Shown piece after piece: positions 41,591 to 51,712 of a DNA stretch of 64,000 bases. Location of the stretch: assembly GCA_003574785.1 (NCBI GenBank), contig QORU01000023.1:1-64000 (forward strand), written 5' to 3'. Both the position numbers and the translations under genes were made by a program. Under the pieces are notes generated by a model that ran no database searches, was not told the DNA's origin, and was given only the letters and a program-made list of their open reading frames with translations. Source of the DNA: Taklimakanibacter deserti. GTDB lineage: Bacteria > Pseudomonadota > Alphaproteobacteria > Rhizobiales > Aestuariivirgaceae. Each line of letters opens with the position of its first letter. Within the stretch, counting starts at the first letter, position 1.

Positions 41591-42427
41591 GTGACCGGCA
41601 TGAATAAGGCAGCGGCCGCTGAGACAGATCCCATCCTTGTCGTGAACAATATCGAGGTGATCTATGATCACGTGATATTGGTCCTGAAGGGCGTGTCGCT
41701 GAGCGTGCCCAAGCATGGCATCGTGGCGCTGCTCGGCGCCAATGGCGCCGGCAAGACCACGACGCTGAAGGCGATCTCCAATCTTTTGAGAGCCGAGCGC
41801 GGCGAAGTCACCAAGGGCGCGATCCTGTTCAAGGGCGAAGAGGTGCATGATCTTTCGCCCAACGAGCTGGTGCGGCGCGGCTGCATCCAGGTGATGGAAG
41901 GACGCCATTGCTTTGCTCACCTCTCGGTCGAGGAAAATCTCCTGACCGGCGCCTTCACCCGCAAGGACGGCACGGCCGCGATCAGGCGCGATCTCGATCT
42001 CGTCTATTCCTATTTCCCGCGCCTCAAGGAGAGACGCGGCTCGCAAGCGGGCTACATATCGGGCGGCGAGCAGCAGATGACCGCGATCGGGCGCGCCTTG
42101 ATGTCGAGGCCCGACATGATCCTCCTGGACGAGCCCTCGATGGGTCTTGCCCCGCAATTGGTGGAAGAGATCTTCGTCATCTTGCGCGAGCTCAACAAGG
42201 CGGAAGGCGTCTCCTTCCTGCTCGCCGAGCAGAACACCCATATCGCTCTCAATTATGCGACCCATGGCTACATCCTCGAATCCGGGCGCATCGTGCTCGA
42301 CGGCAAGGCGGGCGAGCTCAAGGAGAACGAGGATGTGAAGGAGTTCTATCTGGGTGTGGGCGGGGAAGGGCGGCGCTCCTTCCGGACGGTCAAGAGCTAC
42401 AAGCGACGCAAAAGGTGGCTCGCGTGA
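41591..42427 (+). CDS. Branched-chain-type ABC transporter ATP-binding protein (LivF-like) with basic tail
   Basis: 278 aa from GTG at 41591 (an in-frame ATG at 41600 is an alternative). Walker A is GANGAGKTTTL, the signature ISGGEQQMTAIGRALM, and Walker B is MILLDEPSMGLAP. A 20-residue basic C-terminal tail (SFRTVKSYKRRKRWLA) extends beyond ordinary LivF proteins. It is followed by a PaaK-like gene with a GTGA overlap. This gene pair is what the ligase-livGHMK operon at 22.9-29.1 kb lacks, so it is probably its displaced 3' part. Confidence 0.9.
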   Translation: MTGMNKAAAAETDPILVVNNIEVIYDHVILVLKGVSLSVPKHGIVALLGANGAGKTTTLKAISNLLRAERGEVTKGAILFKGEEVHDLSPNELVRRGCIQVMEGRHCFAHLSVEENLLTGAFTRKDGTAAIRRDLDLVYSYFPRLKERRGSQAGYISGGEQQMTAIGRALMSRPDMILLDEPSMGLAPQLVEEIFVILRELNKAEGVSFLLAEQNTHIALNYATHGYILESGRIVLDGKAGELKENEDVKEFYLGVGGEGRRSFRTVKSYKRRKRWLA

Positions 42428-43656
42428 ATGATCATTATGACAGCCGCGAAACGCAAGGCCGAGAGGAGCGTGAGCGCGCTCTGTTCGAGCAATTGCCGGA
42501 GGTCATCGCGGTGGCGCTCGCGAGCCCGGGCTGGCGCCAGCATCTGGGCAAGATCGATGCCAAGGAAATCACCTCACGCGCGGCGCTGGCGGATCTGCCG
42601 GTCCTGCGCAAGTCGGCGCTTCCCGCACTTCAGAAAGCGGCACCGCCCTTTGGCGGCTTCTCGGTTGTCCCGGTGCCGCAACTCGGCCGCCTCTTCACCT
42701 CGCCTGGTCCCATTTATGAGGGCGAGATGGCGTCGGGCGATGAGTGGCGCTATGCCCGCGTCCTCTTCGCTGCAGGGTTCCGGCCGGGCGACATCGTCCT
42801 CAATTGCTTCAGCTACCATATGACACCGGGTGGCTTCATCCTCGATTCGGGCGCCCGGGCCCTGGGCTGTCCCGTCATCCCGGCGGGGCCTGGCCATAGC
42901 GAGCAGGTCGTCGAGGTCATCGCGCATCTGAGGCCCGTCGCTTATTGCGGCACGCCGGATTTCCTCAAGATCCTCCTCGACAAGGCCGAGGAGCTTGGCC
43001 GCGACGTTTCCTCATTGCGCAAGGCTTCCGTCTCGGGCGCGGCCTTCCCGCCGAGCCTCCAGGCCGAGGTCAAGGCGCGTGGAATTGACGCGTATCAAGC
43101 CTATGCGACGGCCGATCTCGGCGGCATCGCTTATGAGACGGAGGCGCACGAAGGCCTCGTCCTGAACGAAGACATCATCCTCGAGATCCTGCGTCCGGGC
43201 ACGGGCGATCCTGTGGCCGAGGGCGAGGTCGGCGAGATCGCGGTGACGCTGATCGACCGTCATCGCCCGCTCATCCGCTTCGCCCTCGGCGACATGACGG
43301 CGCTGCTGCCCGGTGTCAGCGCCTGCGGACGCAGCAATCAGCGCATCAAGGGCTGGATGGGCCGCGCCGACCAGACTGCCAAAGTGCGCGGCATGTTCGT
43401 GCGGCCCGAGCAGATCGCCGAGATCGCCAAGCGGCATCCGGAGGTGAAGCGCCTGCGCCTGGTGATCGGGCGCGCGCAGGAGCAGGACACGGTCGTTCTC
43501 AAGGCCGAAACCGCATCGGCCTCGGCGGCTTTGCAAAAGGCGCTGGCGGAGACCGCGGCGGGCATCACCAATCTCAGATGCGATGTTGCGCTCTGCGCAA
43601 CGGGCGGCTTGCCCAATGACGGCAAGGTGATAGCTGATGAGCGGCCTCTATCCTGA
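42424..43656 (+). CDS. Phenylacetate-CoA-ligase-like (PaaK-family) protein without P-loop
   Basis: 410 aa from GTG at 42424, overlapping the LivF stop (GTGA). The PaaK/AMP-binding fold is seen in YAYATADLGGIAYE-type, GEIAVTLIDRHRPLIRFALG and MGRADQTAKVRGMFVRPEQI segments, the last being the family's hinge and C-domain entry. The ATP phosphate loop SSGTTG is replaced by LFTSPGPIYEG (about 90-100), so adenylation as in PaaK is doubtful. It might be a thioester-handling or binding partner of the ABC system or act with the acyl-CoA ligase at 22.9 kb. No transmembrane segments are evident. Confidence 0.82.
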   Translation: MNDHYDSRETQGREERERALFEQLPEVIAVALASPGWRQHLGKIDAKEITSRAALADLPVLRKSALPALQKAAPPFGGFSVVPVPQLGRLFTSPGPIYEGEMASGDEWRYARVLFAAGFRPGDIVLNCFSYHMTPGGFILDSGARALGCPVIPAGPGHSEQVVEVIAHLRPVAYCGTPDFLKILLDKAEELGRDVSSLRKASVSGAAFPPSLQAEVKARGIDAYQAYATADLGGIAYETEAHEGLVLNEDIILEILRPGTGDPVAEGEVGEIAVTLIDRHRPLIRFALGDMTALLPGVSACGRSNQRIKGWMGRADQTAKVRGMFVRPEQIAEIAKRHPEVKRLRLVIGRAQEQDTVVLKAETASASAALQKALAETAAGITNLRCDVALCATGGLPNDGKVIADERPLS

Positions 43657-43726
43657 CGGTTGCGGGAGGCCGCGGTTCAGTTAAAGATGGCGGGAAACCG
43701 AAGACCATCCAAAGGGAGCGAGACAC

Positions 43727-44866
43727 ATGAAGAAACTTCTATTCGCCGCCATGATGGGGGCGGCATTGCTGACGGCGGGCGCCGCTTCGGCGGAGCCCGT
43801 GAAGATCGGCATGATCACGACCTTGTCGGGTGGCGGCGCCGGTCTCGGCGTCGATGTGCGCGACGGCTTCATGCTGGCGCTGAAACAGTCCGGCAACAAG
43901 GATGTCGAGGTCGTCATCGAGGACGATGCGCAGAAGCCCGAGCTTGCGGTGCAGATCGCCGAGAAGATGATCCAGAGCGACAAGGTGCAGATCCTCACCG
44001 GGATCATCTGGTCGAACCTTGCGATGGCGGTGGTGCCCAATGCGGTGGCCCAGGACATCTTCTATCTCTCGCCCAATGCCGGGCCCTCGGCCTTGGCCGG
44101 CGCCAAGTGCAACAAGAATTATTTCAACGTCGCCTGGCAGAACGACAATCTGCATGAGGCGATGGGCAACTACGCCAATACGGCCGGCTACAAGAAAACC
44201 TTCATCCTGGCCCCGAACTATCCCGCCGGCACCGACGCGCTGACCGGCTTCAAGCGCTTCTACAAGGGTGAGCTTGCGGGCGAGCTCTTCACCAAGATCG
44301 GCCAGACCGATTATGCGGCCGAGATCGCCCAGATCAGGGCATCGGGGGCGGATTCGGTCTTCTTCTTCCTGCCCGGCGGCATGGGCATTGCCTTCATGAA
44401 GCAGTATGCGCAGTCGGGCGTCGCCATCCCGGTGATGGGCCCGGGCTTCTCCTTCGACCAGGATGTGCTGGGCGCCATTGGCGATGCGGCGGTGGGTGTC
44501 AAGAATTCCTCGCAATGGTCGAAGGATCTCGACAACAAGGCCAACAAGAAATTCGTCGAGAGCTTCAAGGCGGAATATAACCGCTTGCCGTCGCTCTATG
44601 CGAGCCAGGGCTATGACACGGCTAATCTGATCATTGCGGCCCTGGCCAAGGCGAAAGTGACCGATGCCGACGGCTTCCGCGCGGCGCTCAAGGCGGCGGA
44701 TTTCCCGTCGGTGCGCGGCAAGTTCAAGTTCGGGCCCAACAACCATCCGATCCAGGACATCTATGTCCGCGAGGTGGTGAAGGAAGACGGGGTCATCACC
44801 AACAAGATCATCGGCACTGCCTTCACCGACCACCAGGATGCCTATGCGGCGCAATGCAAGATGTAG
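43727..44866 (+). CDS. Branched-chain-type ABC transporter substrate-binding protein (LivK-like)
   Basis: 379 aa. AAGGGAG lies upstream of the ATG. The signal peptide is MKKLLFAAMMGAALLTAGAA, cut near ASA. The mature start EPVKIGMITTLSGGGAGLGV and the block VVIEDDAQKPELAVQIAEKM are Peripla_BP_6 hallmarks; GPSALAGAKCNKNYFNVAWQ is a lid segment. It heads a complete five-gene uptake operon (K-H-M-G-F). The ligand is unknown: aliphatic or aromatic acids and amino acids are all possible for this family. Confidence 0.9.
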   Translation: MKKLLFAAMMGAALLTAGAASAEPVKIGMITTLSGGGAGLGVDVRDGFMLALKQSGNKDVEVVIEDDAQKPELAVQIAEKMIQSDKVQILTGIIWSNLAMAVVPNAVAQDIFYLSPNAGPSALAGAKCNKNYFNVAWQNDNLHEAMGNYANTAGYKKTFILAPNYPAGTDALTGFKRFYKGELAGELFTKIGQTDYAAEIAQIRASGADSVFFFLPGGMGIAFMKQYAQSGVAIPVMGPGFSFDQDVLGAIGDAAVGVKNSSQWSKDLDNKANKKFVESFKAEYNRLPSLYASQGYDTANLIIAALAKAKVTDADGFRAALKAADFPSVRGKFKFGPNNHPIQDIYVREVVKEDGVITNKIIGTAFTDHQDAYAAQCKM

Positions 44867-44879
44867 GGCGATGCTCTAG

Positions 44880-45797
44880 GTGTCGCCGGCCCTCTTCGTC
44901 GAGCAGCTTCTGAACGGCTTGCAATTCGGCGTCACTCTGTTCCTGATGGCCGCGGGCCTGACCCTGATCTTTGGGGTCATGGGGCTCATCAACCTGGCGC
45001 ATGGCTCGCTCTATATGGTGGGCGCCTTCGCCTGCGCCGCGGCTGCGGCGGCAACCGGCTCGTTCTGGCTGGGGCTCATCGCAAGCCTCGCTGCCGCGGC
45101 GGCAGCCGGCGCGCTGGTCGAGATCATCGTCATCCGCAAGCTCTATGACCGCGATCATCTCGACCAGGTGCTGGCGACCTTCGCGCTGATCCTGATCTTC
45201 TCGGAAGCGATACGCTGGCTGTTCGGGCCGTTCCCGCTCTATCTCGACATGCCGCCGGTGCTGTCGGGCTCGGTCACCTTGCCGGGCGGCATCCAGTATC
45301 AGCTCTATCGCCTGATCATCATCGGGATCGGCATCGCGGTGGCGATCGGGCTCTACATGCTCATCACCAAGACCAGGATCGGCATGCGCATCAGGGCAGG
45401 GGCCTCCGACCGCGAGATGATGGCGGCACTCGGCGTCGATATCGGCAGGCTTTATACGATCATCTTCGCGCTGGGCGCGGCGCTCGCCGGTCTCGCCGGG
45501 GCTTTGGTCGGCGTCAATCAATCGGTCCAGGTCGGCATGGGCGAGCCGGTGCTGATCCTTGCTTTCGTCGTCATCGTGATCGGCGGCATCGGATCGCTAT
45601 GGGGTGCGCTCATCGGCGCGGTGCTGGTCGGCATCACCGACACGATGGGACGCTTCCTCCTGCCGCAGATCTTCGCATTCTTCATGGAGCCGTCGCAGGC
45701 GACGACGGTCGGCGCGGCTCTTGCCTCGATGCTGATCTATATCGTGATGGCGCTCATCCTGGCTTTCAGGCCGAAAGGCCTGTTCGCCCCGGCCTGA
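44880..45797 (+). CDS. Branched-chain-type ABC transporter permease (LivH-like)
   Basis: 305 aa from a GTG start at 44880, only 14 bases after the binding protein. FLMAAGLTLIFGVMGLINLA followed by HGSLYM is the LivH signature, and TRIGMRIRAGASDREMMAAL the coupling loop. About eight helices are visible. Pairs with the LivM-like protein three bases downstream. Confidence 0.9.
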   Translation: MSPALFVEQLLNGLQFGVTLFLMAAGLTLIFGVMGLINLAHGSLYMVGAFACAAAAAATGSFWLGLIASLAAAAAAGALVEIIVIRKLYDRDHLDQVLATFALILIFSEAIRWLFGPFPLYLDMPPVLSGSVTLPGGIQYQLYRLIIIGIGIAVAIGLYMLITKTRIGMRIRAGASDREMMAALGVDIGRLYTIIFALGAALAGLAGALVGVNQSVQVGMGEPVLILAFVVIVIGGIGSLWGALIGAVLVGITDTMGRFLLPQIFAFFMEPSQATTVGAALASMLIYIVMALILAFRPKGLFAPA

Positions 45798-45800
45798 GCC

Positions 45801-46763
45801 ATGCCGATGAGCCGGGAGAATTGGGTCAATCTCGCTTTGGCGGCCTTGCTGCTCGCAAGCCCGATCATCGCCCAAGGCCTCGGCGAGAGTTTTTACGTGA
45901 CGCTCGCGACCCGCATCGCGGTCCTCGCTCTGGCGGCCATCGGCCTCAATCTCGCTTTGGGACTTGGCGGCCTCGTCTCCTTCGGCCATGCGGCCTTCTT
46001 CGGCATTGGCGGCTATGTGACCGGCATCCTCAGCATCAATGCGTTGAATGGCGTCGCGCCGGGCAGCGACCAGATGCTGCTTCTGTGGATCCTGAGCGCC
46101 GTTGCCGCGGGCCTCGTGGCGCTGGTGACCGGCGCCATATCCTTGCGGACTTCCGGCGTCTATTTCATCATGATCACCTTGGCCTTCGCCCAGATGATCT
46201 ATTATTTCGTAATCTCCTGGCCGGCTTATGGCGGCGAGGACGGGCTCTCGCTCAGCCTGCGCAACCAGTTCCCGCTGCTCAACACACAAAAGCCTCTCAC
46301 CTACTTTCTCATCTGCTATGTCCTCCTGCTCTTGGCGCTCATGGTCTTCGTCCGCTTGCGCGACGGACGCTTCGGGGCCGCCTTGCAGGGGGCACGGCAG
46401 AACGAGACGCGCCTCGCAGCGCTGGGTATCCCGCCTTTCCCGATCCGCCTCACGGCGTTCGTGATGTCAGGCATGATCACCGGCGTGGCGGGGGCGCTCT
46501 ATGCCGATCTCACCCGCTTCGTCAGCCCCTCGATGCTCTCCTGGCATCTCTCGGGCGAGTTGATCGTCATCGTCATCCTGGGCGGCACCGGCCGGCTCTT
46601 CGGGCCGGTCGCCGGGGCGGCGCTCTATGTGATGCTGGAATTCCTGCTCGGCTCCTTGACCGAGCGCTGGCAGCTCTTTCTCGGGCTCGTGCTGCTCGGC
46701 ACCGTTCTCTATGCGCGGGGTGGCCTCATCGGCCTCGTCGCGGGAAAGATGCGCCATGGCTGA
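45801..46763 (+). CDS. Branched-chain-type ABC transporter permease (LivM-like)
   Basis: 320 aa. AAIGLNLALGLGGLVSFGHA is the family helix, FGAALQGARQNETRLAALGI the coupling loop, and VILGGTGRLFGPVAGAALYV the conserved C-terminal pair of helices. It overlaps the following ATPase gene by eight bases. Confidence 0.9.
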   Translation: MPMSRENWVNLALAALLLASPIIAQGLGESFYVTLATRIAVLALAAIGLNLALGLGGLVSFGHAAFFGIGGYVTGILSINALNGVAPGSDQMLLLWILSAVAAGLVALVTGAISLRTSGVYFIMITLAFAQMIYYFVISWPAYGGEDGLSLSLRNQFPLLNTQKPLTYFLICYVLLLLALMVFVRLRDGRFGAALQGARQNETRLAALGIPPFPIRLTAFVMSGMITGVAGALYADLTRFVSPSMLSWHLSGELIVIVILGGTGRLFGPVAGAALYVMLEFLLGSLTERWQLFLGLVLLGTVLYARGGLIGLVAGKMRHG

Positions 46764-47501
46764 GCCGGTCCTCGCCCTCGCGCATCTTTCGAAATCCTTC
46801 GGCGCCCTGAAGGTGACCGACGATGTCTCGCTCGACCTGCGTCCCGGCGAAGTCCATGCGCTGATCGGGCCGAATGGCGCCGGCAAGACCACCTTGATCC
46901 ATCAGATCGCCGGCACGATCAGGCCGGATGGCGGCACGCTCCGTTTCCGCGGCCGGGACATAGGGGCCATGAGCGTGGCGGCGCGGGCGCGGCTGGGCCT
47001 CGCCCGCAGCTTCCAGGTCTCCTCGCTGGTGCTCGAATTTTCAGCCTTGCGCAATGTCATGCTGGCCGTCCAGGCCCGGCAGGGATCGAGCTTCCACTTC
47101 TTCAAGCGGGTAATGAGCGATGCCGCGCTGACCGAGCCCGCAATGGCGATGCTCGCCCGCGTCGGGCTCGAGAAACGCGCGTCAGTCGCCGCGGCCGAGC
47201 TCTCGCATGGCGAAAGGCGCAAGCTCGAGATCGCGATTGCCTTGGCATTGCGTCCCCACGCCTTCCTCCTCGATGAGCCGATGGCGGGCATGGGGCCCGA
47301 GGGCTCGAAGGAGCTGACGCGCTTTCTCGATCGTCTGCGGACCGAGGCGCCGATCCTTCTCGTCGAGCACGACATGGATGCGGTCTTCGCGCTGGCCGAC
47401 CGCATCTCGGTCCTGGTCTATGGCCGCATCATCGCCGGCGGCAAGCCCGCCGAGATCCGCAAGAGTGCGGAGGTGCGCAAGGCCTATCTGGGAGAGGCGT
47501 C

Positions 47502-47505
<4 letters not shown>
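46756..47505 (+). CDS. Branched-chain-type ABC transporter ATP-binding protein (LivG-like)
   Basis: 249 aa from the ATG at 46756 inside the permease end; the longer frame from 46711 is a shadow of the permease. Walker A is GPNGAGKTTLI, the signature LSHGERRKLEIAIALALRP, and Walker B FLLDEPMAGMGPEG. The C-terminus ends in the typical KAYLGEA. The last four bases overlap the LivF-like start. Confidence 0.92.
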
Positions 47506-48188
<683 letters not shown>

Positions 48189-48323
48189 TCGGCCCCTCTT
48201 CATAGGGTATTAACCTATTATTCGGCAGCTATTTAGGGTGCCATTTTCCCGAATCGCGCGGCGTTGTACGTTAGCCAAGCGCTTCCCTTCGGCGGCGTGG
48301 CGCGGTTTCTTGTGAGCGGTGCG

Positions 48324-49481
48324 ATGAACAAACGCCGGACAGGCGTGCTTGCGGCGATGCTTTGGCTGGTCGCGACGGCGGCGGGTGCGGAAACGCCAGG
48401 CGTCACGCCCGAGCGCATCCTGTTCGGGCAGTCGGCGGCGCTGGGGGGCCCGGCCGCCGATCTCGGAACCGAGATGCGGCGCGGCATTCTCGCCGCCTTT
48501 GCCGAAGTGAACCGGGCGGGTGGCGTCGGCGGCCGCCGTCTGGAGCTGCGTGCCTATGACGACCGCTACGAGCCGGAGCAGGCGATCGCCAACACGCTCA
48601 AGCTTATCAACAATGACGGTGTCTTCGCGCTCATCGGCGCCGTCGGTACATCGACATCGGCCGCGAGCGAGCCCATTGCCCGCGCCGCCGGGGTTCCGTT
48701 CATCGCCCCCTTTTCCGGCGCCCAATTCCTGCGCGACCCGGCGCTGAGCGAGGTGGTGAATATCCGCGCATCCTATTTCCAGGAGACGGAGACGCTCGTC
48801 GAGCGGCTGATCAGCGAGCTTGGTATCTCGCGCATCGGCGTCCTCTATCAGGACGATACCTACGGCCGCAACGGTCTTGCCGGTGTGCGCCAGGCGCTCG
48901 AGCGGCGTGGCCTCGCGATGGTTGGCGCCGGCACCTACATGCGCAACTCGACCGCGGTCAAGACGGCGCTCCTCGGGCTCCGTCAGAAGAATCCGGAAGC
49001 GATCATCATCATCGGCGCCTATCAGCCAAGCGCCGTCTTCACTCAATGGGCCCGCAAGCTCGGCATCAAGGCCCTGATCGGGAACGTCTCCTTCGTCGGC
49101 AGCGATGCGCTTGCCGCGGCGCTGGGCCCGGCCGGCGAGGGCGTCTACATCACGCAAGTCGTGCCGTTTCCGGAGGGCGACACGATACCGCTTCTGGCCG
49201 AATACCGAAAAGCGCTCACTGCCAATGACGCGAGGGCGGAACCATCCTTCGGTTCGCTGGAAGGCTACATCGCCGGCCGGCTGACGGCCAGTGTGCTCGC
49301 GCGGGCAGGAGACGTTCCGACGCGGGAGAGCTTTCTTGCAACGCTTGCCAATATCGGCACGTTCGACATCGGCGGGTTCAAGCTCCGCTACGGGCCGAGG
49401 GACAACCAAGGCTCCGATCAGGTGTTCCTCACCATGATCCACGACGGCAAAATCATCTCGGTCGACCGGCTATCGCAATGA
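48324..49481 (+). CDS. Periplasmic ligand-binding protein coupled to an adenylate cyclase gene
   Basis: 385 aa from the ATG at 48324. The signal peptide MNKRRTGVLAAMLWLVATAA is cut near AGA. The mature part reads RILFGQSAALGGPAADLGTE and GGVGGRRLELRAYDDRYEPE, typical Peripla_BP_6, similar to ABC receptors but also to binding proteins serving membrane sensors. No permease accompanies it; instead its stop overlaps the start of a HAMP-cyclase gene by four bases (ATGA). I infer that it presents a ligand to the cyclase's periplasmic domain, making a two-protein cAMP-producing receptor. Confidence 0.85.
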   Translation: MNKRRTGVLAAMLWLVATAAGAETPGVTPERILFGQSAALGGPAADLGTEMRRGILAAFAEVNRAGGVGGRRLELRAYDDRYEPEQAIANTLKLINNDGVFALIGAVGTSTSAASEPIARAAGVPFIAPFSGAQFLRDPALSEVVNIRASYFQETETLVERLISELGISRIGVLYQDDTYGRNGLAGVRQALERRGLAMVGAGTYMRNSTAVKTALLGLRQKNPEAIIIIGAYQPSAVFTQWARKLGIKALIGNVSFVGSDALAAALGPAGEGVYITQVVPFPEGDTIPLLAEYRKALTANDARAEPSFGSLEGYIAGRLTASVLARAGDVPTRESFLATLANIGTFDIGGFKLRYGPRDNQGSDQVFLTMIHDGKIISVDRLSQ

Positions 49482-51601
49482 ACTCGCCCCCGTCCAGCAC
49501 CGCGAGCCCACGGCGGCGGCCGCGGTTCGGCCTGTCCGTCAAACTCTATGCGGCGATTGCCGGTGCGGTGGCGCTCATCCTGGCGGCGAGCGTGGTCGCC
49601 TGGATATCCTTCGTCGAGCTTGGGCACCTGCAGCGGCGCATCACGCGTGAGCATATTCCTTCGATCACCGACTCGCTCAGGCTCGCGCAGCAGAGCGCCC
49701 TGATCGCCGCGACCGCGCCGGCGCTCGTCTCGGCCCCAAACGAGCTCGAACGGCGGCGGCTGATGAGCGCGGTCCGCGCCCATCAGGATGTGATCGTCGC
49801 GCTGATCGATGATCTCGAAAAGCAGAGCGCCAGTGCCACCGATCCCGGCAATCCGAGACAGCTCATCACCGGGATAAGGCAAGCGAGCGGCGAACTCGCG
49901 ACGGCGCTTGATCGCTTGGACCAGTCGGTCGGGCGCCAGCTTGCGCTCAGAGCCGAGCTTGCCGAGCGCCGCGATCGGGCGGTCGAGCTGCATCGCCGCC
50001 TGATCGAGAAGCTGACTCCGCTTCTGGACGATGCGACGATGTATCTGGTCACCGGATATCGCCAGCTCGACGATGCCGTACCGGTCGCGCCCGATATGCG
50101 TCTTTCGGATGCGGCGCTGCTCGACTACGCCGCAGTGGCGCAGCTTGGTGCCGAAGGCAACCTGATCGGTGGTCTTCTCGCGGAAGCGTCGAACGTCCCC
50201 GACGCCAATCTCTTGCCGCCGCTGCGCGAGCGTTTCCAGGCGGCGGCGGATCGGTTTCGAACTGCGCTTGGCGTCGTCACGGGCAACGACGCGGAGGTGC
50301 TGCGCGTAATCGCCGACGGCCTAATTGGCCTCGGTGAAGGATCGAACGGCATTTTTGCGCCGCGTGAAGCCCTCCTGGTCGAATTGCAGACGGCTGAAGG
50401 TCTGACCAGCCAGGCGAGAGAGATCGCCGCACGGCTGACCGGCGATGTCGACCGGCTCGTCGCCGGTGTCGGCGATAGAACCGCGCAAGCGGTCACCGCC
50501 TCCAATCGCGCGATCGATATCGGCAGCACGCTGCTCCTGCTGCTCAATGGATTGAGCATCCTGGGCGCGCTGCTGATCGGCTGGGGCTATGTGGCGCGGC
50601 AGGTCACGGCACCGGTGGTGCGCATTACCGATGCCGCCGCCGCCTTCGAGGAACAACGCTTTGATCCCGAAAGCCTGGCCTCCGTGCGCAAGCGCACCGA
50701 CGAGCTCGGCGAGCTCGCCCGCACCTTCACGCGCATGGCGGGCGAGGTCCAGACCCGCACCCAGACGCTCGACCGGCTGGTGGCCGAGCGCACCAGCGCG
50801 CTGGAGAGCGTCGCCAACCGCCTGGCCAAGTACCTGTCGCCCCAGATCTACAACTCGATCTTCTCGTCCAAGGGCGAGGCCGGGGGCAAGCTCGCGCGCA
50901 AGAACCTCACGATCTTCTTCTCCGACATAGCGGGCTTCACCGACATCAGCGACGGCATGGAGCCCGAGCGGCTCTCCTTCTTCATCAACACCTATCTGAG
51001 CGAGATGTCGAAGATCGCCATCGAGCATGGCGGCACCATCGACAAGTTCATCGGCGATGCGATCCTGGTGTTCTTCGGGGATCCCGAGACCGAGGGCGAC
51101 CGCAATGACGCGCTGCGCTGTGCCCGCATGGCGCTGCGCATGCGCGACCGGATGCTCGAGCTCGACAAGACCTGGCACGAGAACGGCATCTCGAAGCCGC
51201 TGCGCGCGCGCATGGGCATGACCACCGGCTATTGCACGGTGGGCAACTTCGGCTCGGAGCATCGCATCGAATATACCGTGCTCGGCAGCGCCGTAAACCT
51301 TGCCGCGCGGCTCGAGACCAGGGCCGAGGCCGGCACCATCCTGATCGCCGATTCAACCTGGCTCCTCATCAAGGATGCGGTCGATGCGACGCCCATGGGT
51401 GAGATCACGCCCAAGGGCTTCGCCCGCCCGGTCGGCTGCTATCGCCTGAACGGCCTGACCGCCGCAGGCGTTGGGGACGCGGTCACGCTGGCCGGGCGCC
51501 ATGTCTCGGTGAACGTCCCGCATCGGGGCCACATTCCTGAGGCGATCGAGGAGCTGCGCCGCATGCAGGAGGACCTGGCGCGGCGTTTGCCGGAGGCTTG
51601 A
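49478..51601 (+). CDS. Membrane-bound HAMP-domain class III adenylate cyclase
   Basis: 707 aa. TM1 at about 20-42 (LYAAIAGAVALILAASVVAW), a periplasmic helical sensor region to about 345, TM2 at about 348-370 (GSTLLLLLNGLSILGALLIG), HAMP (about 371-425), a short coiled-coil, then the cyclase catalytic domain. Catalytic features are the metal Asp in FFSDIAGF (D483), the second metal Asp in DKFIGDAILVFFG (D527, with K523 as adenine-selecting Lys), the transition-state pair in VLGSAVNLAARLE. It therefore probably makes cAMP as a homodimer. It is translationally coupled to a periplasmic binding protein, which may supply the signal. Confidence 0.92.
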   Translation: MNSPPSSTASPRRRPRFGLSVKLYAAIAGAVALILAASVVAWISFVELGHLQRRITREHIPSITDSLRLAQQSALIAATAPALVSAPNELERRRLMSAVRAHQDVIVALIDDLEKQSASATDPGNPRQLITGIRQASGELATALDRLDQSVGRQLALRAELAERRDRAVELHRRLIEKLTPLLDDATMYLVTGYRQLDDAVPVAPDMRLSDAALLDYAAVAQLGAEGNLIGGLLAEASNVPDANLLPPLRERFQAAADRFRTALGVVTGNDAEVLRVIADGLIGLGEGSNGIFAPREALLVELQTAEGLTSQAREIAARLTGDVDRLVAGVGDRTAQAVTASNRAIDIGSTLLLLLNGLSILGALLIGWGYVARQVTAPVVRITDAAAAFEEQRFDPESLASVRKRTDELGELARTFTRMAGEVQTRTQTLDRLVAERTSALESVANRLAKYLSPQIYNSIFSSKGEAGGKLARKNLTIFFSDIAGFTDISDGMEPERLSFFINTYLSEMSKIAIEHGGTIDKFIGDAILVFFGDPETEGDRNDALRCARMALRMRDRMLELDKTWHENGISKPLRARMGMTTGYCTVGNFGSEHRIEYTVLGSAVNLAARLETRAEAGTILIADSTWLLIKDAVDATPMGEITPKGFARPVGCYRLNGLTAAGVGDAVTLAGRHVSVNVPHRGHIPEAIEELRRMQEDLARRLPEA

Positions 51602-51712
51602 TCGGGCTGGTGATTGTCACAAGCCGCCCAGCGCACTCCGCGCGAGAATCCTGTATGGTGAGAACCCTAGGTAAACCTTGCAAGGGCGAAAGGGGCCTCA
51701 AAAGGCGGTACA

